Notes: generated from the letters alone by a model not told the origin. A stretch of 64,000 bases of DNA from Sphingomonas sp. TZW2008 (GCF_002117915.1 NZ_BDJB01000003.1:1-64000), one strand, 5' to 3'; counted from the first letter of the stretch, positions 1 through 10,113 are shown. Made by a program: numbers and translations.

Positions 1-119
1 GGGTCTCCTCGCGAAGCCTGAATCAGATCGCGACACTCACATCAATGGGTCCTGACCCTAGGGCTACTACTCGCCTGTGGCGAAAGCGGGGCAGCGGCGA
101 TAGGCAGCGCGGCGTGACC

Positions 120-1040
120 ATGCCGCCCCCTACCGCGCCCGATATCACGCCTGACAGCGAGCACCGCGGGCTCGTCGCCGCACTCCCCGCCGGCCTCCGC
201 CCGTTCGCGCTGCTCGCGCGCTTCGATCGCCCGATCGGTTGGTGGCTGCTATTCTGGCCCGGCGCCTGGGCGGTCGCGCTCGCGGGCGGCGCGATCGATC
301 GCTGGCCACTGATCGCGTGGCTGCTCGCCGGCAGCGTCGCGATGCGCGGCGCGGGATGCGTCTACAACGACATCGTCGACCGCGACCTCGACGCCAGCGT
401 CGCGCGCACGCGCTCGCGACCGCTCGCCAGCGGCGCGGTCTCGCTGCGCGCCGCCTGGAGCTGGCTCGGCCTGCTTTGCCTCGTCGGGCTTGCCGTGCTG
501 ATCCAGCTGCGCTTCGACACCGCGGTCCTCGCCGTCGCCAGCCTTGTGCTCGTCGCGGCCTATCCGTTCATGAAGCGAATCACCTGGTGGCCGCAGGCGT
601 GGCTCGGGCTCGTTTTCTCCTGGGCGGCGCTTGTCGGCTGGCTCGAGGCGTGGGGCGCGCTCACCGCACCGGGCCTGCTGCTCTACGCCGGCTCGGTGCT
701 TTGGGTCGTCGGCTACGACACGATCTACGCGCTTCAGGATCGCGAGGATGATGCGCTGATCGGCGTGCGGTCCTCCGCATTACGCATGGGCCGTCATGTC
801 CGCGGCGGCACCGCGCTGTGCTATGCCGGCGCACTGGCGCTTTGGGCTCTCGCCTTCTGGCAGCGCCGCGCCGATCCGCTCGTCCTCGTCGCGCTGCTAC
901 CGATCGCGCTTCACCTCCTGTGGCAGGTCGCGACACTCCGTCCGGATGACGGCGCGGGCGCCCTCGCCCGCTTCCGCGCCAATCGCTTCGCCGGCCTGCT
1001 GATGTTCCTCGCCTGCCTCGTCGTCGGCACCCAGCTCTGA
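120..1040 (+). CDS. ubiA: 4-hydroxybenzoate polyprenyltransferase UbiA
   Basis: Integral-membrane prenyltransferase that joins a polyprenyl chain to 4-hydroxybenzoate, the second step of ubiquinone synthesis. The 306-residue protein has both Asp-rich motifs of the family: N83-D-x-x-D87-x-x-x-D91 (NDIVDRDLD) and D207-R-E-D-D211 (QDREDD), which bind Mg-diphosphate. Several hydrophobic helices lie between them. The ATG at 120 is preferred because the protein from there starts close to where UbiA homology begins; an in-frame upstream extension to 45 is possible but adds only an unusual Arg-rich leader. The Shine-Dalgarno is weak. No cofactor-pathway neighbour is visible; the 119 bases before the gene hold no supported feature. 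Confidence 0.93.
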   Translation: MPPPTAPDITPDSEHRGLVAALPAGLRPFALLARFDRPIGWWLLFWPGAWAVALAGGAIDRWPLIAWLLAGSVAMRGAGCVYNDIVDRDLDASVARTRSRPLASGAVSLRAAWSWLGLLCLVGLAVLIQLRFDTAVLAVASLVLVAAYPFMKRITWWPQAWLGLVFSWAALVGWLEAWGALTAPGLLLYAGSVLWVVGYDTIYALQDREDDALIGVRSSALRMGRHVRGGTALCYAGALALWALAFWQRRADPLVLVALLPIALHLLWQVATLRPDDGAGALARFRANRFAGLLMFLACLVVGTQL

Positions 1041-1213
1041 CTCCGGCCTTTACAGCTCCCACGCCCCATGCATGATGCCGCTATGATCCGCGCAATACGC
1101 CTCTCCGCCTTGTCGGTGCGAATTAGCCGCTCAGCCTGATCCGTCAGGCCGGAGCCGATCGCCCAGCTCGCCAGTACCGCACGGCCGTTCGGCCGTCCCT
1201 CAAGGATCATCTT

Positions 1214-1705
1214 GTGGCCCCACCCTCACCAATGCTGCACCTCGTGTGCGGCAAGATCGCCGCCGGCAAATCGACGCTCACCACGCAGATCGCGCGCGCA
1301 CCGCACACCATCCTAGTCGCCGAAGATCACTGGCTCGCCACCCTCTATCCGGGCGAGCAGACGACGCTCGCCGACTACGTCCGCAACGCCTCTCGGCTGC
1401 GCGCCGCGATCGGCCCACATCTCGTCGACCTTTTGCGGACGGGCGTATCGGTGGTGCTCGACTTTCCCGCTAACACGCCTTCCAGTCGCGCCTGGATGCG
1501 TGCACTCGCCGACCAAGCTGGCTGCGCGCACCAACTCCACTATCTCGACGTGCCCGACGCGATCTGCCTCGAGCGGCTGCACCACCGCAACCGCGCGGGC
1601 ACGCATCAATTCGCCGTCAGCGACGCCGATTTCGCGCTGTTCACCGAGCGCTTCGTCGCGCCGAGCACCGATGAAGGGCTCGATATTATTATACATCGCA
1701 CGTGA
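1214..1705 (+). CDS. P-loop kinase-like ATPase (zeta-toxin/AAA_33 type)
   Basis: Small 163-residue P-loop protein. A Walker A motif (GKIAAGKST) stands at residues 13-21 right after the first beta strand, as in AAA_33/zeta-type nucleotide-dependent kinases that phosphorylate small molecules or RNA. A later Arg-rich segment (LERLHHRN) could be the LID. The GTG at 1214 is chosen because AAGGA lies about 7 nt upstream; an ATG at 1232 would also keep the Walker A. There is no antitoxin-like neighbour, so a stand-alone housekeeping kinase is more likely than a toxin. The substrate cannot be predicted. Confidence 0.75.
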   Translation: MAPPSPMLHLVCGKIAAGKSTLTTQIARAPHTILVAEDHWLATLYPGEQTTLADYVRNASRLRAAIGPHLVDLLRTGVSVVLDFPANTPSSRAWMRALADQAGCAHQLHYLDVPDAICLERLHHRNRAGTHQFAVSDADFALFTERFVAPSTDEGLDIIIHRT

Positions 1706-1787
1706 TCCGCTCGCAGGAACGCGCTGCACGCCACATGCGGCGCCACGCCACCTAGCAACCGACCCGCCGCCGTCCTAAGTCGCGACC

Positions 1788-3134
1788 ATGCTTAACCCGA
1801 CCAAGGCGCAGGAACGCGCCGCCGATATCGTTGCCCGCGCCGTCAGGGCGGGCGTGGACGCCGCCGATGCAGTCTTCGCCGCCGACGCCTCGTCCGAAAT
1901 CTCCGTCCGCCTCGGCAAGCTCGAGGATGTCGGCCGGTCGGAGAGCGAGGATCTCGGTCTGCGTGTTTTCGTGGGCCAGCGCTCGGCCAGCGTATCGACG
2001 TCCGATCTCTCGTCCGACGCACTCGATGCGCTGGTCGAGCGCGCGGTGGCGATGGCACGCGAGGCGCCTGAGGATCGCTGGGCAGGGCTCGCGCCAGGGG
2101 ATCGGCTGATGAAGGGCGCGCCGCCGCTGCTCGATCTCGACGATGGCGGCGATCTGTCCCCGGTCGAGCTGCGCGCAGCTGCCGAAGCCGCTGAGGAGGC
2201 GGCACGCGCCGTTCCCGGCGTCACCAACAGCGAGGGCGGCGGGGCGAGCGCCTCGCGCAGCGTCTGGGCGCTCGCCACCAGCCATGGCTTCGCCGGTGCC
2301 TACGCCACCACTGGCTACGGCCTCTCCGCCAGCGTCATCGCCGGCGAGGGCGGCGGCATGCAACGCGACTATTCGTTCACGTCGGCGCGCCACCACAATC
2401 GCCTCGATGCGCCCGAAGAGGTCGGCCGCCGCGCCGGCGAGCGCGCTGTCGCGCGGCTCAACCCCGCCAAGATCGACAGCGCCGCGCTTCCCGTCGTGTT
2501 CGATCCGCGCGTCGGCGCGGGGCTTCTCGGCCACCTCACCGGTGCAATCTCGGGCCAGGCGATCGCGCGGCGCACCAGCTTCCTGCTCGACGCGCTCGGC
2601 ACGCAGGTCTTCGCGCCCGGCATCACGATCTCCGACGATCCGCACCGTCCCCACGGCCTGCGCTCGCGCCCGTTCGACGGCGAGGGCCTGCCGGTGTCGC
2701 CGACCGACATCATCGCTGACGGTATGCTGGAAAGCTGGCTGCTCGATTCGGCGTCCGCGCGGCAGCTCGGGCTCGAACCGACCGGGCACGCCGCGCGCGG
2801 CATCGGCGGCGCGCCGGGGATCACCACCAGCAATCTCTACATGCACGCTGGCCACGTGCCCGTCGCGACGCTGATCGGCGACATCAAGCGCGGCGTCTAC
2901 GTCACCGAATTGATCGGCCAGGGCGTCAATGGCGTGACCGGCGATTACAGCCGCGGCGCGGCGGGCTTCCTGATCGAGGACGGCGAGATCGCCGGGCCGA
3001 TCGCCGAATTCACCATCGCGGGCAACCTCAAGGACATGTTCCGCCTCCTGACGCCCGCGAACGATCTCGAATTCCGTTACGGCACCAACGTACCGACTGT
3101 CCGCATCGACGGGATGACGATCGCCGGTGGCTGA
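1788..3134 (+). CDS. pmbA: TldD/PmbA family protein (PmbA/TldE subunit)
   Basis: 448-residue member of the TldD/TldE (PmbA) family, whose heterodimer is a cytosolic metalloprotease that degrades unfolded peptides and matures some RiPPs such as microcin B17. The C-terminal part (VYVTELIGQGVNG, then SRGAAGFLIEDGEI) is typical. The HExxxH zinc motif of TldD is absent, so this is the TldE-type partner; no tldD is in the window. The stop overlaps the GTG start of the next gene by 8 nt, implying translational coupling to the CysQ-like phosphatase. Confidence 0.9.
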   Translation: MLNPTKAQERAADIVARAVRAGVDAADAVFAADASSEISVRLGKLEDVGRSESEDLGLRVFVGQRSASVSTSDLSSDALDALVERAVAMAREAPEDRWAGLAPGDRLMKGAPPLLDLDDGGDLSPVELRAAAEAAEEAARAVPGVTNSEGGGASASRSVWALATSHGFAGAYATTGYGLSASVIAGEGGGMQRDYSFTSARHHNRLDAPEEVGRRAGERAVARLNPAKIDSAALPVVFDPRVGAGLLGHLTGAISGQAIARRTSFLLDALGTQVFAPGITISDDPHRPHGLRSRPFDGEGLPVSPTDIIADGMLESWLLDSASARQLGLEPTGHAARGIGGAPGITTSNLYMHAGHVPVATLIGDIKRGVYVTELIGQGVNGVTGDYSRGAAGFLIEDGEIAGPIAEFTIAGNLKDMFRLLTPANDLEFRYGTNVPTVRIDGMTIAGG

Positions 3135-3915
3135 TAACGCCGCTGGCCTCGCCGATGCAGTCGCCGCGATCACGCGCGAAGCGGCGTCGCTCGCGCAGGC
3201 GCGTTTCCGCACCGATTTCGCACGTTGGGAAAAGTCGCCGGGCGAGCCGGTGTGCGAGATCGATCTCGCGGTCGACACGCTGCTGCGTACGCGCCTGTCG
3301 GCGCTGCTGCCGGATGCGGGGTGGTTGTCGGAGGAGACCGCCGATCATCCCGACCGGCTGGAGCGCGAGCGGATCTGGGTGGTCGATCCGATCGACGGCA
3401 CGCGCGACTATATTCGCGGTCGCCCCGGCTGGGCGGTATCGGTCGCGCTCGTCGATCAGGGCCGCCCGGTGATCGGCGTGCTGGATGCGCCGGCCCGCAA
3501 CGAGGTGTGGTGCGCCGTCGCCGGCAGTGGCGCCACGCTCAACGGCAACCCGCTCACCGCCAGCACGCGTCAGGACTTCGCCGGCGCGCGCGTGCCGACC
3601 GATGCCTTGCCCAAGACCGATCGCGATCTCACCACGGTCGAAAAGCCCAATTCGATCGCGCTGCGCATGGCGATGGTCGCCGACGACCGCGCCGATCTCG
3701 TCGCGACGCTGCGCTGGGGCAATGAATGGGACATTGCGGCTGCGGTACTGATCGCGGCGGAGGCGGGCGGCTGCGTCACCGACGCGCTTGGCGCGCAGCT
3801 CGTCTTCAACAAGCCCGATCCGCGCGCGTTCGGCGTCATCACCAGCAGTCGCGGCATCCACGACGCGGCGATCGCGCGCCTCTCGAACCGCGCCCGCGCG
3901 ATCATCGGGCGCTAG
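3127..3915 (+). CDS. cysQ: 3'(2'),5'-bisphosphate nucleotidase / inositol monophosphatase family (CysQ-like)
   Basis: 262-residue Mg-dependent, Li-sensitive phosphatase fold. The metal-binding motifs are in order: SEE at residues 68-70, DPIDGT at 87-92 and WD at 201-202 followed by an AGG segment. Members hydrolyse PAP in sulfate assimilation (CysQ) or inositol phosphates (SuhB). CysQ is favoured because the family is widely annotated this way in alphaproteobacteria, but substrate cannot be settled from sequence. GTG start inside the end of pmbA (8-nt overlap). A sulfotransferase that would release PAP lies 56 kb away in the same window, which is only suggestive. Confidence 0.82.
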   Translation: MADNAAGLADAVAAITREAASLAQARFRTDFARWEKSPGEPVCEIDLAVDTLLRTRLSALLPDAGWLSEETADHPDRLERERIWVVDPIDGTRDYIRGRPGWAVSVALVDQGRPVIGVLDAPARNEVWCAVAGSGATLNGNPLTASTRQDFAGARVPTDALPKTDRDLTTVEKPNSIALRMAMVADDRADLVATLRWGNEWDIAAAVLIAAEAGGCVTDALGAQLVFNKPDPRAFGVITSSRGIHDAAIARLSNRARAIIGR

Positions 3916-3973
3916 CCGAAGGTAACGAGCCCGCCGCCACGCCGGCGAGCCCCGCTCCGCTATCGATCGCCGC

Positions 3974-4720
3974 TTACTTCTGGCAGGCGACGATCGCTGC
4001 GATCACGCTCAGCGTTTCCTTGGGATCGCGCACGCGCACCGTATCAAGTCCGAGCTCCTTCGCCGGATAATCGTTGCCGCCGGGGAAGATCGCGTCGCCG
4101 ATGAACATCATCGCGTCGAGCGGGATGCCGCTCTCATCGCGCAGCCGCTTCAGGCCATAGGCCTTGTCGACGCCTTCCTGCGTGATGTCGATCGACGTCG
4201 CACCGCCCATGTTGATCGACAGCCCCGGCAGCCGCTTCTTGAGATCCGCCTGGATCACCTTGCGCTTGGCGAAATCGGGATCCCAATGCTCCTTGGCGTC
4301 GATCGGCGCTTCCTGGCCCAGCGCGGAGAAGGTGATCTGGCTGCCGCGATCCTCGATCCGCTCGCCCCACGTCTTCTCGGGCACGAAGCCCGTCGCCTCC
4401 AGCGCCTCGTCGAACGCTGTCAGGATCTTCTTTTTCTGCTCGTCGGTGAACAGCTCCGCGTAGACCGAGCCCCACTTGCCGTCGCGATAGGTGAAAAGCT
4501 TCGTTCCCGTCGTCGGCATCAGCCACAGCCTCGACCGGTCGGCGCGCTCGGGCAGGCGCGAGGCGACCTGCTTGTCGAACTGCGGCCAATCCCCGCCCGA
4601 GATGACGGCAACGTGCGCGACGCCAAGCAGATCGGCCAGCGCCTCGCCCATGTCGGCCTGGATCGCCTGCTTGCTCTCCGCCAGCGTGCCGTCGAGGTCG
4701 AACGCAACCAATTGCTTCAC
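3974..4720 (-). CDS. HAD-IIB family phosphatase resembling phosphomannomutase (PMM type)
   Basis: 248-residue HAD protein with the nucleophile/acid pair D8-x-D10 in FDLDGTLAES and a C-terminal GDAIFPGGND metal motif. The spacing, the cap-like middle and the end (GGND followed by a DTVRVRDP segment) resemble the eukaryotic-type phosphomannomutase branch of HAD-IIB, not the Cof branch. It may act on a hexose or mannose phosphate. Its ATG overlaps the stop of the upstream HAD gene by 4 nt (ATGA), so the two are co-translated, and both follow the 6-phosphogluconate dehydrogenase gene. Whether it is a mutase or a simple phosphatase is unknown. Confidence 0.75.
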   Translation of the reverse strand: MKQLVAFDLDGTLAESKQAIQADMGEALADLLGVAHVAVISGGDWPQFDKQVASRLPERADRSRLWLMPTTGTKLFTYRDGKWGSVYAELFTDEQKKKILTAFDEALEATGFVPEKTWGERIEDRGSQITFSALGQEAPIDAKEHWDPDFAKRKVIQADLKKRLPGLSINMGGATSIDITQEGVDKAYGLKRLRDESGIPLDAMMFIGDAIFPGGNDYPAKELGLDTVRVRDPKETLSVIAAIVACQK

Positions 4721-5517
4721 ATCATTCTCCCAAGGATGAAATGGTCGATGGCATAGGCGACACCGTCGGCGTCGTTGCCGCGCGTCACGTCGCCGGCTTT
4801 CGCCTTCACTGCGTCTGCTGCATTGCCCATTGCGATCGATCGCCCGGCGCGCGCGAACATCGCAAGGTCGTTCGCCTGATCACCGATCGCGATCGTGCGG
4901 TCGAGCGACGTGCCGATCGCGTCTGCCAGCGCGGCGATGCCGTCCCCCTTGTTCGCCCGCTTCGCCGTCACGTCGAGATAATAGGTCTGTGACTGGACGA
5001 TCGTCGCTGCCTTGCCAAAGCGCGCCTCTGCCTGCTTGGTCAGCTCGCGCAGCAGCGCCTCGTCGTCGCTGACGAAGGTGATCTTGTCGGCATGGTCGAG
5101 CAGATCATCGAAATCGTCACGGATCACCGGCTCCTGGTTCGATGCCAGCCGCTCGCTCGGCACGTGCGCACCGTCCGTGCTCGATGCGTACCAGACGTCG
5201 TCAGCAAATACCCAACGATCGACATCAGCATCCTTCGCGATCTCGAACACACCGCGCGCCACCTCGGCGGGCACCGTCTCGCGCTGCGCCACGCTGCCAT
5301 CGCGCGCGAACACAATCCCGCCGTTGAACGCGCCGACGGGCACGTCGAGATCGAGCGCGTCGAGGATCGGGCGGATGCCCGACATCGGCCGCGCGCTGAT
5401 GATCGTGAAGCCGATGCCGGCCGCGCGCAATCGGCCGACCGCCGCGATCGTCCCGGGCGTCAGCTTCTTGTTCTTGTCGACCAGCGTGCCGTCGACGTCG
5501 CAGACGACCAGCGTCAT
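4717..5517 (-). CDS. Cof-type HAD-IIB family hydrolase
   Basis: 266-residue Cof/YidA-like phosphatase. The first HAD motif is D7-V-D9 in CDVDGTLVDK; the last is GDQANDLAMF, which coordinates Mg. A large type IIB cap fills the middle. Such enzymes dephosphorylate sugar phosphates or pyridoxal phosphate with broad specificity. It is 10 nt downstream of gnd and overlaps the next HAD gene by 4 nt, so a gnd-HAD-HAD operon is likely, consistent with a role in phosphosugar turnover. Confidence 0.82.
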   Translation of the reverse strand: MTLVVCDVDGTLVDKNKKLTPGTIAAVGRLRAAGIGFTIISARPMSGIRPILDALDLDVPVGAFNGGIVFARDGSVAQRETVPAEVARGVFEIAKDADVDRWVFADDVWYASSTDGAHVPSERLASNQEPVIRDDFDDLLDHADKITFVSDDEALLRELTKQAEARFGKAATIVQSQTYYLDVTAKRANKGDGIAALADAIGTSLDRTIAIGDQANDLAMFARAGRSIAMGNAADAVKAKAGDVTRGNDADGVAYAIDHFILGRMM

Positions 5518-5527
5518 CGGCTAGCGA

Positions 5528-6514
5528 TCATTGCGGGATCTCGACGTGGCCGCCGAAGCCGTAGCGCATTGCGGAAAGCAGTTTGTCGCCGAACATGTCG
5601 TCGATGCGGCTGCGATAGCGCGCAAACAGCGCCGTGGTCAGCACAGAAACCGGCGTCGCCTGCTCCATCGCGGCCTGAATCGTCCACTGCCCCTCACCCG
5701 AATCGGCGACGCTGCCCGAAAAATGCTCGAGCGTCTGGTCTTTGGCGAGCGCCGCGGCGGTAAGGTCTAGCAGCCATGACGAGATCACCGATCCGCGCCG
5801 CCATACCTCGGCGATGTCGGTCAGGTTGAAATTGAACCGCTCGTCCTCCGGCAAGTGATCGACGTTGCGGCCCCATAAAACGTCGAAGCCCTCGGCGTAC
5901 GCCTGCATCAGGCCGTATTCGATGCCGTTGTGCACCATCTTCACGAAATGGCCCGCGCCTGCGCGCCCGGCGTGGATATAGCCCTTCTCCGCGCGCGGAT
6001 CCTCGTTCGTGCCGTCGCGATCCGGCGTCCGGCCGACCGAGCCGAGCCCGGGCGCCAGCGTGTCGAAGATCGGATCGAGCAAATCGACCGTCTCCTTGTC
6101 GCCGCCGATCATCATGCAATAGCCGCGCTCGAGCCCCCACACGCCGCCCGACGTGCCGACGTCTACATAGTGTACGTCCTTCTCCGCCAGCGCCTTGGCG
6201 CGGCGCACGTCGTCCTTCCAAAAGGTGTTGCCGCCGTCGATGATGATGTCGCCGGCCGCGCACTCGTGGCTGCACAGCGTCTCGATCGTACTCTCGGTCG
6301 GCGCGCCCGCCGGCAGCATGATCCAGTAGATCGCCGGCGTGTCGAGCTTGTCCTTCATGCTCTCCAAGGCGTCTGCCGCGATCGCGCCCTCGCCAGCGAG
6401 CTTCGACACAGCCTCCGCGTCGCGATCCCATACTACCACCTCATGGCCGCCACGCATCAGCCGCCGCGCGATGTTGCCGCCCATCCGGCCGAGGCCGACG
6501 ATGCCGATCTTCAT
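5528..6514 (-). CDS. gnd: 6-phosphogluconate dehydrogenase, decarboxylating (short form)
   Basis: Oxidises 6-phosphogluconate to ribulose 5-phosphate plus CO2 in the oxidative pentose-phosphate pathway. The 328-residue length fits the short, usually NAD-dependent GntZ/YqeC class, not the 470-residue NADP type. It begins with a Rossmann GLGRMGGN motif and keeps the catalytic [10 protein letters not shown] segment, including Lys and Asn. The ATG at 6514 is preceded by TTGGGAGAA at good spacing. Downstream are two HAD genes; upstream on the same strand are tal and tkt. Confidence 0.92.
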   Translation of the reverse strand: MKIGIVGLGRMGGNIARRLMRGGHEVVVWDRDAEAVSKLAGEGAIAADALESMKDKLDTPAIYWIMLPAGAPTESTIETLCSHECAAGDIIIDGGNTFWKDDVRRAKALAEKDVHYVDVGTSGGVWGLERGYCMMIGGDKETVDLLDPIFDTLAPGLGSVGRTPDRDGTNEDPRAEKGYIHAGRAGAGHFVKMVHNGIEYGLMQAYAEGFDVLWGRNVDHLPEDERFNFNLTDIAEVWRRGSVISSWLLDLTAAALAKDQTLEHFSGSVADSGEGQWTIQAAMEQATPVSVLTTALFARYRSRIDDMFGDKLLSAMRYGFGGHVEIPQ

Positions 6515-6604
6515 GTCACGATTCTCCCAACGGCCTGGTCCCGACCGCATGCGCCGAACGTCCGCGCGAGTGATGGTTCACCCGCGCCGACACCGACGAT
6601 CTCA

Positions 6605-6640
6605 GCGCGGAACGGAGCAACATAGCTTTCCGTTCCGCGC
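6605..6640 (-). terminator. Hairpin between tal and gnd
   Basis: A 12-bp perfect inverted repeat (GCGCGGAACGGA / TCCGTTCCGCGC) with a 12-nt loop lies 5 nt beyond the tal stop and about 90 nt before gnd. It has no clear U tract on the tal strand, so it may be a partial or Rho-assisted terminator or an mRNA 3' stabiliser. Its position suggests gnd has its own promoter or is transcribed at a reduced level by read-through. Confidence 0.6.
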
Positions 6641-6645
6641 GCCTC

Positions 6646-7758
6646 TCACGCCTCGGCCGGGTGCTTCGCCGCGATCGAGCCGAGCAGTTCGTCGAACGAT
6701 TTCGAGAAGGAGGCGACGCCCTCCTCGACCAGCGTCGCCGTCACCCCATCGAGGTCGAGCCCGAGCCGCTCGGCCTCCGCCAGCACGTGGCGCGCACCGT
6801 CGAGATCGTCGGTCAGCGTCGCGCGCGCGGTGCCGCGCTCGCGGAACGCGTCCATCGTCTTGGGCGGCATCGTGTTTACGGTGTCGGGCCCAATCAGCGT
6901 GTCGACGTAAAGCGTGTCGGGATAGTCGGGGTTCTTGACCCCGGTTGACGCCCACAGCAGCCGCTGCGGCTGTGCGCCCTTCGCCGCCAGCGCCTGCCAC
7001 CGGTCGGACGCGATGAACTCCTGGTACCAGGCATAGGCGAGCTTGGCGTTGGCGATCGCCACCTTGCCGGCGAGCGCCTTGCCCGCCTCACCGCCTGTGC
7101 CGTCCTCGATCTTCTTGTCGATCTTGCTGTCGATCCGGCTGACGAAGAAGCTGGCGACGCTCGCGATCTGATCGATAGGCTCGCCCCGCGCGACGCGCTG
7201 CTCGAGCCCGTCGGCATAGGCCAGCGCGACCGCCTGGTAGCTCTGCTGCGAGAACAGCAGCGTGACGTTGACGTTGATCCCCGCCGCGATCGTCGCCGCT
7301 ATCGCCGGCACGCCCGCCGGCGTCCCGGGGATCTTGATCATCAGATTGGGCCGGTCGACCGCGGCCCACAACTTCTTCGCTTCGGCGATCGTCGCATCGG
7401 TATCATTGGCGACATAGGGCGACACTTCGAGGCTGACGTAGCCGTCCTTTGCTCCCAGCCGGTCGTACACCGCGCGTAGCGTATCCGCCGCGGCCTTGAT
7501 GTCCTCGATCGCGAGATGCTCGTAGCGGTCGATCGCCGGCGCGCCGGGGTGCGCCTTGTCGTACGCGGCCAGGCTCGTGTCATACGCGGTTCCCTCGCCC
7601 ATCGCCTGCTGGAAGATCGTTGGGTTGGAGGTGACGCCCGTCACCGCATCCTCGTCGATCAGCTTCTTCAGCCCACCGTCGTTCAGGAAATCGCGCGCGA
7701 CGAAATCGAGCCATATCGCCTGCCCGGCATTCGCGAGATCGTTCAGCTTGCCCATCAT
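6646..7758 (-). CDS. tal: Transaldolase
   Basis: Transfers dihydroxyacetone units in the non-oxidative pentose-phosphate pathway. The 370-residue length fits the longer transaldolase subfamily. The Schiff-base lysine is in LMIKIPGTPAG, followed by a GINVNVTLLFS strand as in the family barrel. Two adjacent ATGs (7758, 7755) are possible starts. The gene lies 111 nt downstream of tkt on the same strand and is probably co-transcribed with it. Confidence 0.93.
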   Translation of the reverse strand: MMGKLNDLANAGQAIWLDFVARDFLNDGGLKKLIDEDAVTGVTSNPTIFQQAMGEGTAYDTSLAAYDKAHPGAPAIDRYEHLAIEDIKAAADTLRAVYDRLGAKDGYVSLEVSPYVANDTDATIAEAKKLWAAVDRPNLMIKIPGTPAGVPAIAATIAAGINVNVTLLFSQQSYQAVALAYADGLEQRVARGEPIDQIASVASFFVSRIDSKIDKKIEDGTGGEAGKALAGKVAIANAKLAYAWYQEFIASDRWQALAAKGAQPQRLLWASTGVKNPDYPDTLYVDTLIGPDTVNTMPPKTMDAFRERGTARATLTDDLDGARHVLAEAERLGLDLDGVTATLVEEGVASFSKSFDELLGSIAAKHPAEA

Positions 7759-7869
7759 CGATACCTATATCTTCGTGCCGCGCGCACCACGCGTCACCCT
7801 TGCCCTGTCAACGTCCCCCGCCCGATCGCGATCCACCCGCCGGCAGAGGCGATCGGCGGAGGTGCGTGG

Positions 7870-9933
7870 TCAGCGGTTCGCGGCGATCGCCTCTTTCGCG
7901 ACTTTGGCGACATTGTCGGGCGTGAAGCCGTATTTGTCGGCCAGCTTGGCGATCGGGGCGGACGCGCCGAAGGTCGACATGGTGATCGTGCGCCCCTTCA
8001 AGCCGACATAGCGGTCCCAGCCGATCTCGCCCGCCATCTCGATCGCCACCCGCGCGCCGACGCTCGCCGGCAGCACGCTCTCCTTGTATTCGTCAGACTG
8101 CTTCTCGTAGCGGAACCAGCTCGGCATCGAGACGACACGGCTCTTGACCCCCTCGCCCTGCAGCTTCTCGTGCGCCGCGATCGCCAAGCTCACCTCGCTG
8201 CCCGTCGCGATCAGGATCACGTCGGGCGTGCCGTCACTGTCGGCCAGCACGTAGCCGCCCTGCTTCACGCCATCGGCGCTGGCATATTTGCTACGGTCGA
8301 GCGTCGGCAGCGCCTGGCGCGAGAGCACCAGCGCCGCCGGCTGGCGGTGATCCTCGACGATCGCGCGCCATGCGGCCGCAACCTCGTTCGCGTCGCCGGG
8401 CCGGAACATGTCGAGCCCCGGCGTCGCGCGCAGCATCACCATCTGCTCGATCGGCTGGTGCGTCGGCCCGTCCTCCCCCACGCCGATCGAATCGTGGGTG
8501 AACACCCACACCGCGCCCAATTCCATCAGCGCCGACAGGCGGACCGGCGGGCGCATATAGTCGAGGAACACGAAAAAGGTGCTGCCGTAGCCGCGCAGCC
8601 CCGACAGCGTCATGCCGTTGACGATCGCGCCCATCGCATGTTCGCGCACGCCGAAGTGGAAGTTGCGCCCGGCGTAATTGCTCGCCTCGAACGATCCCGC
8701 GTCCTTGATGTCGGTCTTGGTCGACGGCGCCAGATCGGCCGAACCGCCGATCAGCCACGGCATCTTCTTGGCGATCGCGTTCAGCACCTTGCCGCCCGAA
8801 TCGCGGCTGGCGACCCCCTTGGCATCCGCCTCGAACACCGGGATATCCGCGTCCCATCCCTTGGGCAGCGAGCCCGAAAGGATCGCGTCGACCTCCTTCG
8901 CCAGATCGGCATGCTCGCTGCGATACTTCGCAAGGCTCGCCTCCCACGCTTCGCGCAGCGGCACGGCGCGGTCCGTCATCGCCTGCTCGAAGCCCTGCTG
9001 CACGCCGTCGGGCACGTAGAAGCTCTTGTCCTCGGGCCAACCATAGGCCTGCTTGGTGAGCTTGACGTTCTCCTCGCCCAGCGCCTCACCGTGCGCCTTC
9101 TCGCTGCCGGCGCGCGGGCTGCCCCAGCCAATCACCGAGTGGACGACGATGAGCGTCGGCTTGTCGTTCGTCGCGCGGAACTGCTCGAACGCACGCGTCA
9201 GCGCGCCGACGTCGTTGGCGTCGTCGACGTGAATCACCGCCCAGCCATAGGCCTCGAACCGCTTGCCCACGTCCTCGTCGAACGCGAGATCGGTTCCGCC
9301 CTCGATCGAGATATGATTGCTGTCGTAGATCCAGCACAGGTTGGCGAGCTTCAAATGCCCGGCAAGGCTCGCCGCCTCCGCCGCGACGCCTTCCATCATG
9401 TCGCCGTCGCCGCACAGCGAATAGACATCGTGGTCGAACAGCGTGAACCCCGGCTTGTTGTAGCGCGCCGCCATCCAGCGCTCGGCGATCGCCATGCCGA
9501 CCGAATTGCCGCAGCCCTGCCCGAGCGGCCCCGTCGTCGTCTCGACGCCGACGGTGTGGCTGTATTCGGGATGCCCCGGCGTTTTCGAGCCGAGCTGGCG
9601 GAACGCCTTGATGTCGTCGAGGCTCACCGCCGGCGCGCCGTCGGGCTGCTTCACCCCGGCAAGGTGCAGCAGCGAGTAGAGCAGCATCGATGCATGGCCG
9701 ACCGACAGGACGAAGCGGTCGCGGTTCGGCCAGTGCGGCTGCGCGGGATCGTAGCGCAGGAACTTGGTCCACAGCGTGTGGCCGACGGGGGCGAGCGCCA
9801 TCGGCGTGCCCGGATGGCCCGAATTCGCCGCCTGCACGGCGTCCATCGCCAGCGTGCGGATCGTATCGATCGCCAGCCGCTCGGACGATCCGTCCTCGTG
9901 CACGCCGGCAGGCGCAGTCTTCGTATCGGTCAT
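7870..9933 (-). CDS. tkt: Transketolase
   Basis: Thiamine-diphosphate enzyme moving two-carbon units between sugar phosphates. The 687-residue protein starts with the typical [20 protein letters not shown] segment and contains the GDGDMMEG...N Mg/ThDP motif and the conserved [11 protein letters not shown] pyrimidine-domain strand. The ATG at 9933 has GAGGG upstream (GCGAGGGCTCCG). The frame stays open further upstream, but that part is Arg-rich and unlike the family. With tal, gnd and rpiA the window covers most of the pentose-phosphate pathway. Confidence 0.95.
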   Translation of the reverse strand: MTDTKTAPAGVHEDGSSERLAIDTIRTLAMDAVQAANSGHPGTPMALAPVGHTLWTKFLRYDPAQPHWPNRDRFVLSVGHASMLLYSLLHLAGVKQPDGAPAVSLDDIKAFRQLGSKTPGHPEYSHTVGVETTTGPLGQGCGNSVGMAIAERWMAARYNKPGFTLFDHDVYSLCGDGDMMEGVAAEAASLAGHLKLANLCWIYDSNHISIEGGTDLAFDEDVGKRFEAYGWAVIHVDDANDVGALTRAFEQFRATNDKPTLIVVHSVIGWGSPRAGSEKAHGEALGEENVKLTKQAYGWPEDKSFYVPDGVQQGFEQAMTDRAVPLREAWEASLAKYRSEHADLAKEVDAILSGSLPKGWDADIPVFEADAKGVASRDSGGKVLNAIAKKMPWLIGGSADLAPSTKTDIKDAGSFEASNYAGRNFHFGVREHAMGAIVNGMTLSGLRGYGSTFFVFLDYMRPPVRLSALMELGAVWVFTHDSIGVGEDGPTHQPIEQMVMLRATPGLDMFRPGDANEVAAAWRAIVEDHRQPAALVLSRQALPTLDRSKYASADGVKQGGYVLADSDGTPDVILIATGSEVSLAIAAHEKLQGEGVKSRVVSMPSWFRYEKQSDEYKESVLPASVGARVAIEMAGEIGWDRYVGLKGRTITMSTFGASAPIAKLADKYGFTPDNVAKVAKEAIAANR

Positions 9934-10113
9934 CGGAGCCCTCGCTGGTTCATGGCGTCGAACGCGCGGGCCGTGGCCCGGTTGCCGAGTCCCCGCTCCT
10001 CTAGTCGCTCGCCGGTGCCCGATCCACCCGCGTTGCAGCGCCGTAACGATATCGCTTTCGGCCCCTCCGGCGGCTAACGACAGCGCGCGCGTCACCGCGT
10101 GTTGGGGATCGAC

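Noticed and set aside
1..119. Gene fragment or tRNA at the left edge
   Set aside because: Frames end quickly and no tRNA fold or coding motif is visible; nothing is supported here.
911..1210. 99-codon minus-strand frame between ubiA and the P-loop gene, starting MILEGRPNGRAV
   Set aside because: The first 45 codons look coding-like, but the frame runs antisense through the end of ubiA and has no family I recognise; it is most likely a shadow.
1752..3278. 508-codon minus-strand open frame
   Set aside because: Antisense to the TldE gene with its family motifs; shadow.
7516..10077. 853-codon plus-strand open frame
   Set aside because: It is antisense to tkt and tal, Arg/His-rich and without motifs, as usual for high-GC shadow frames.
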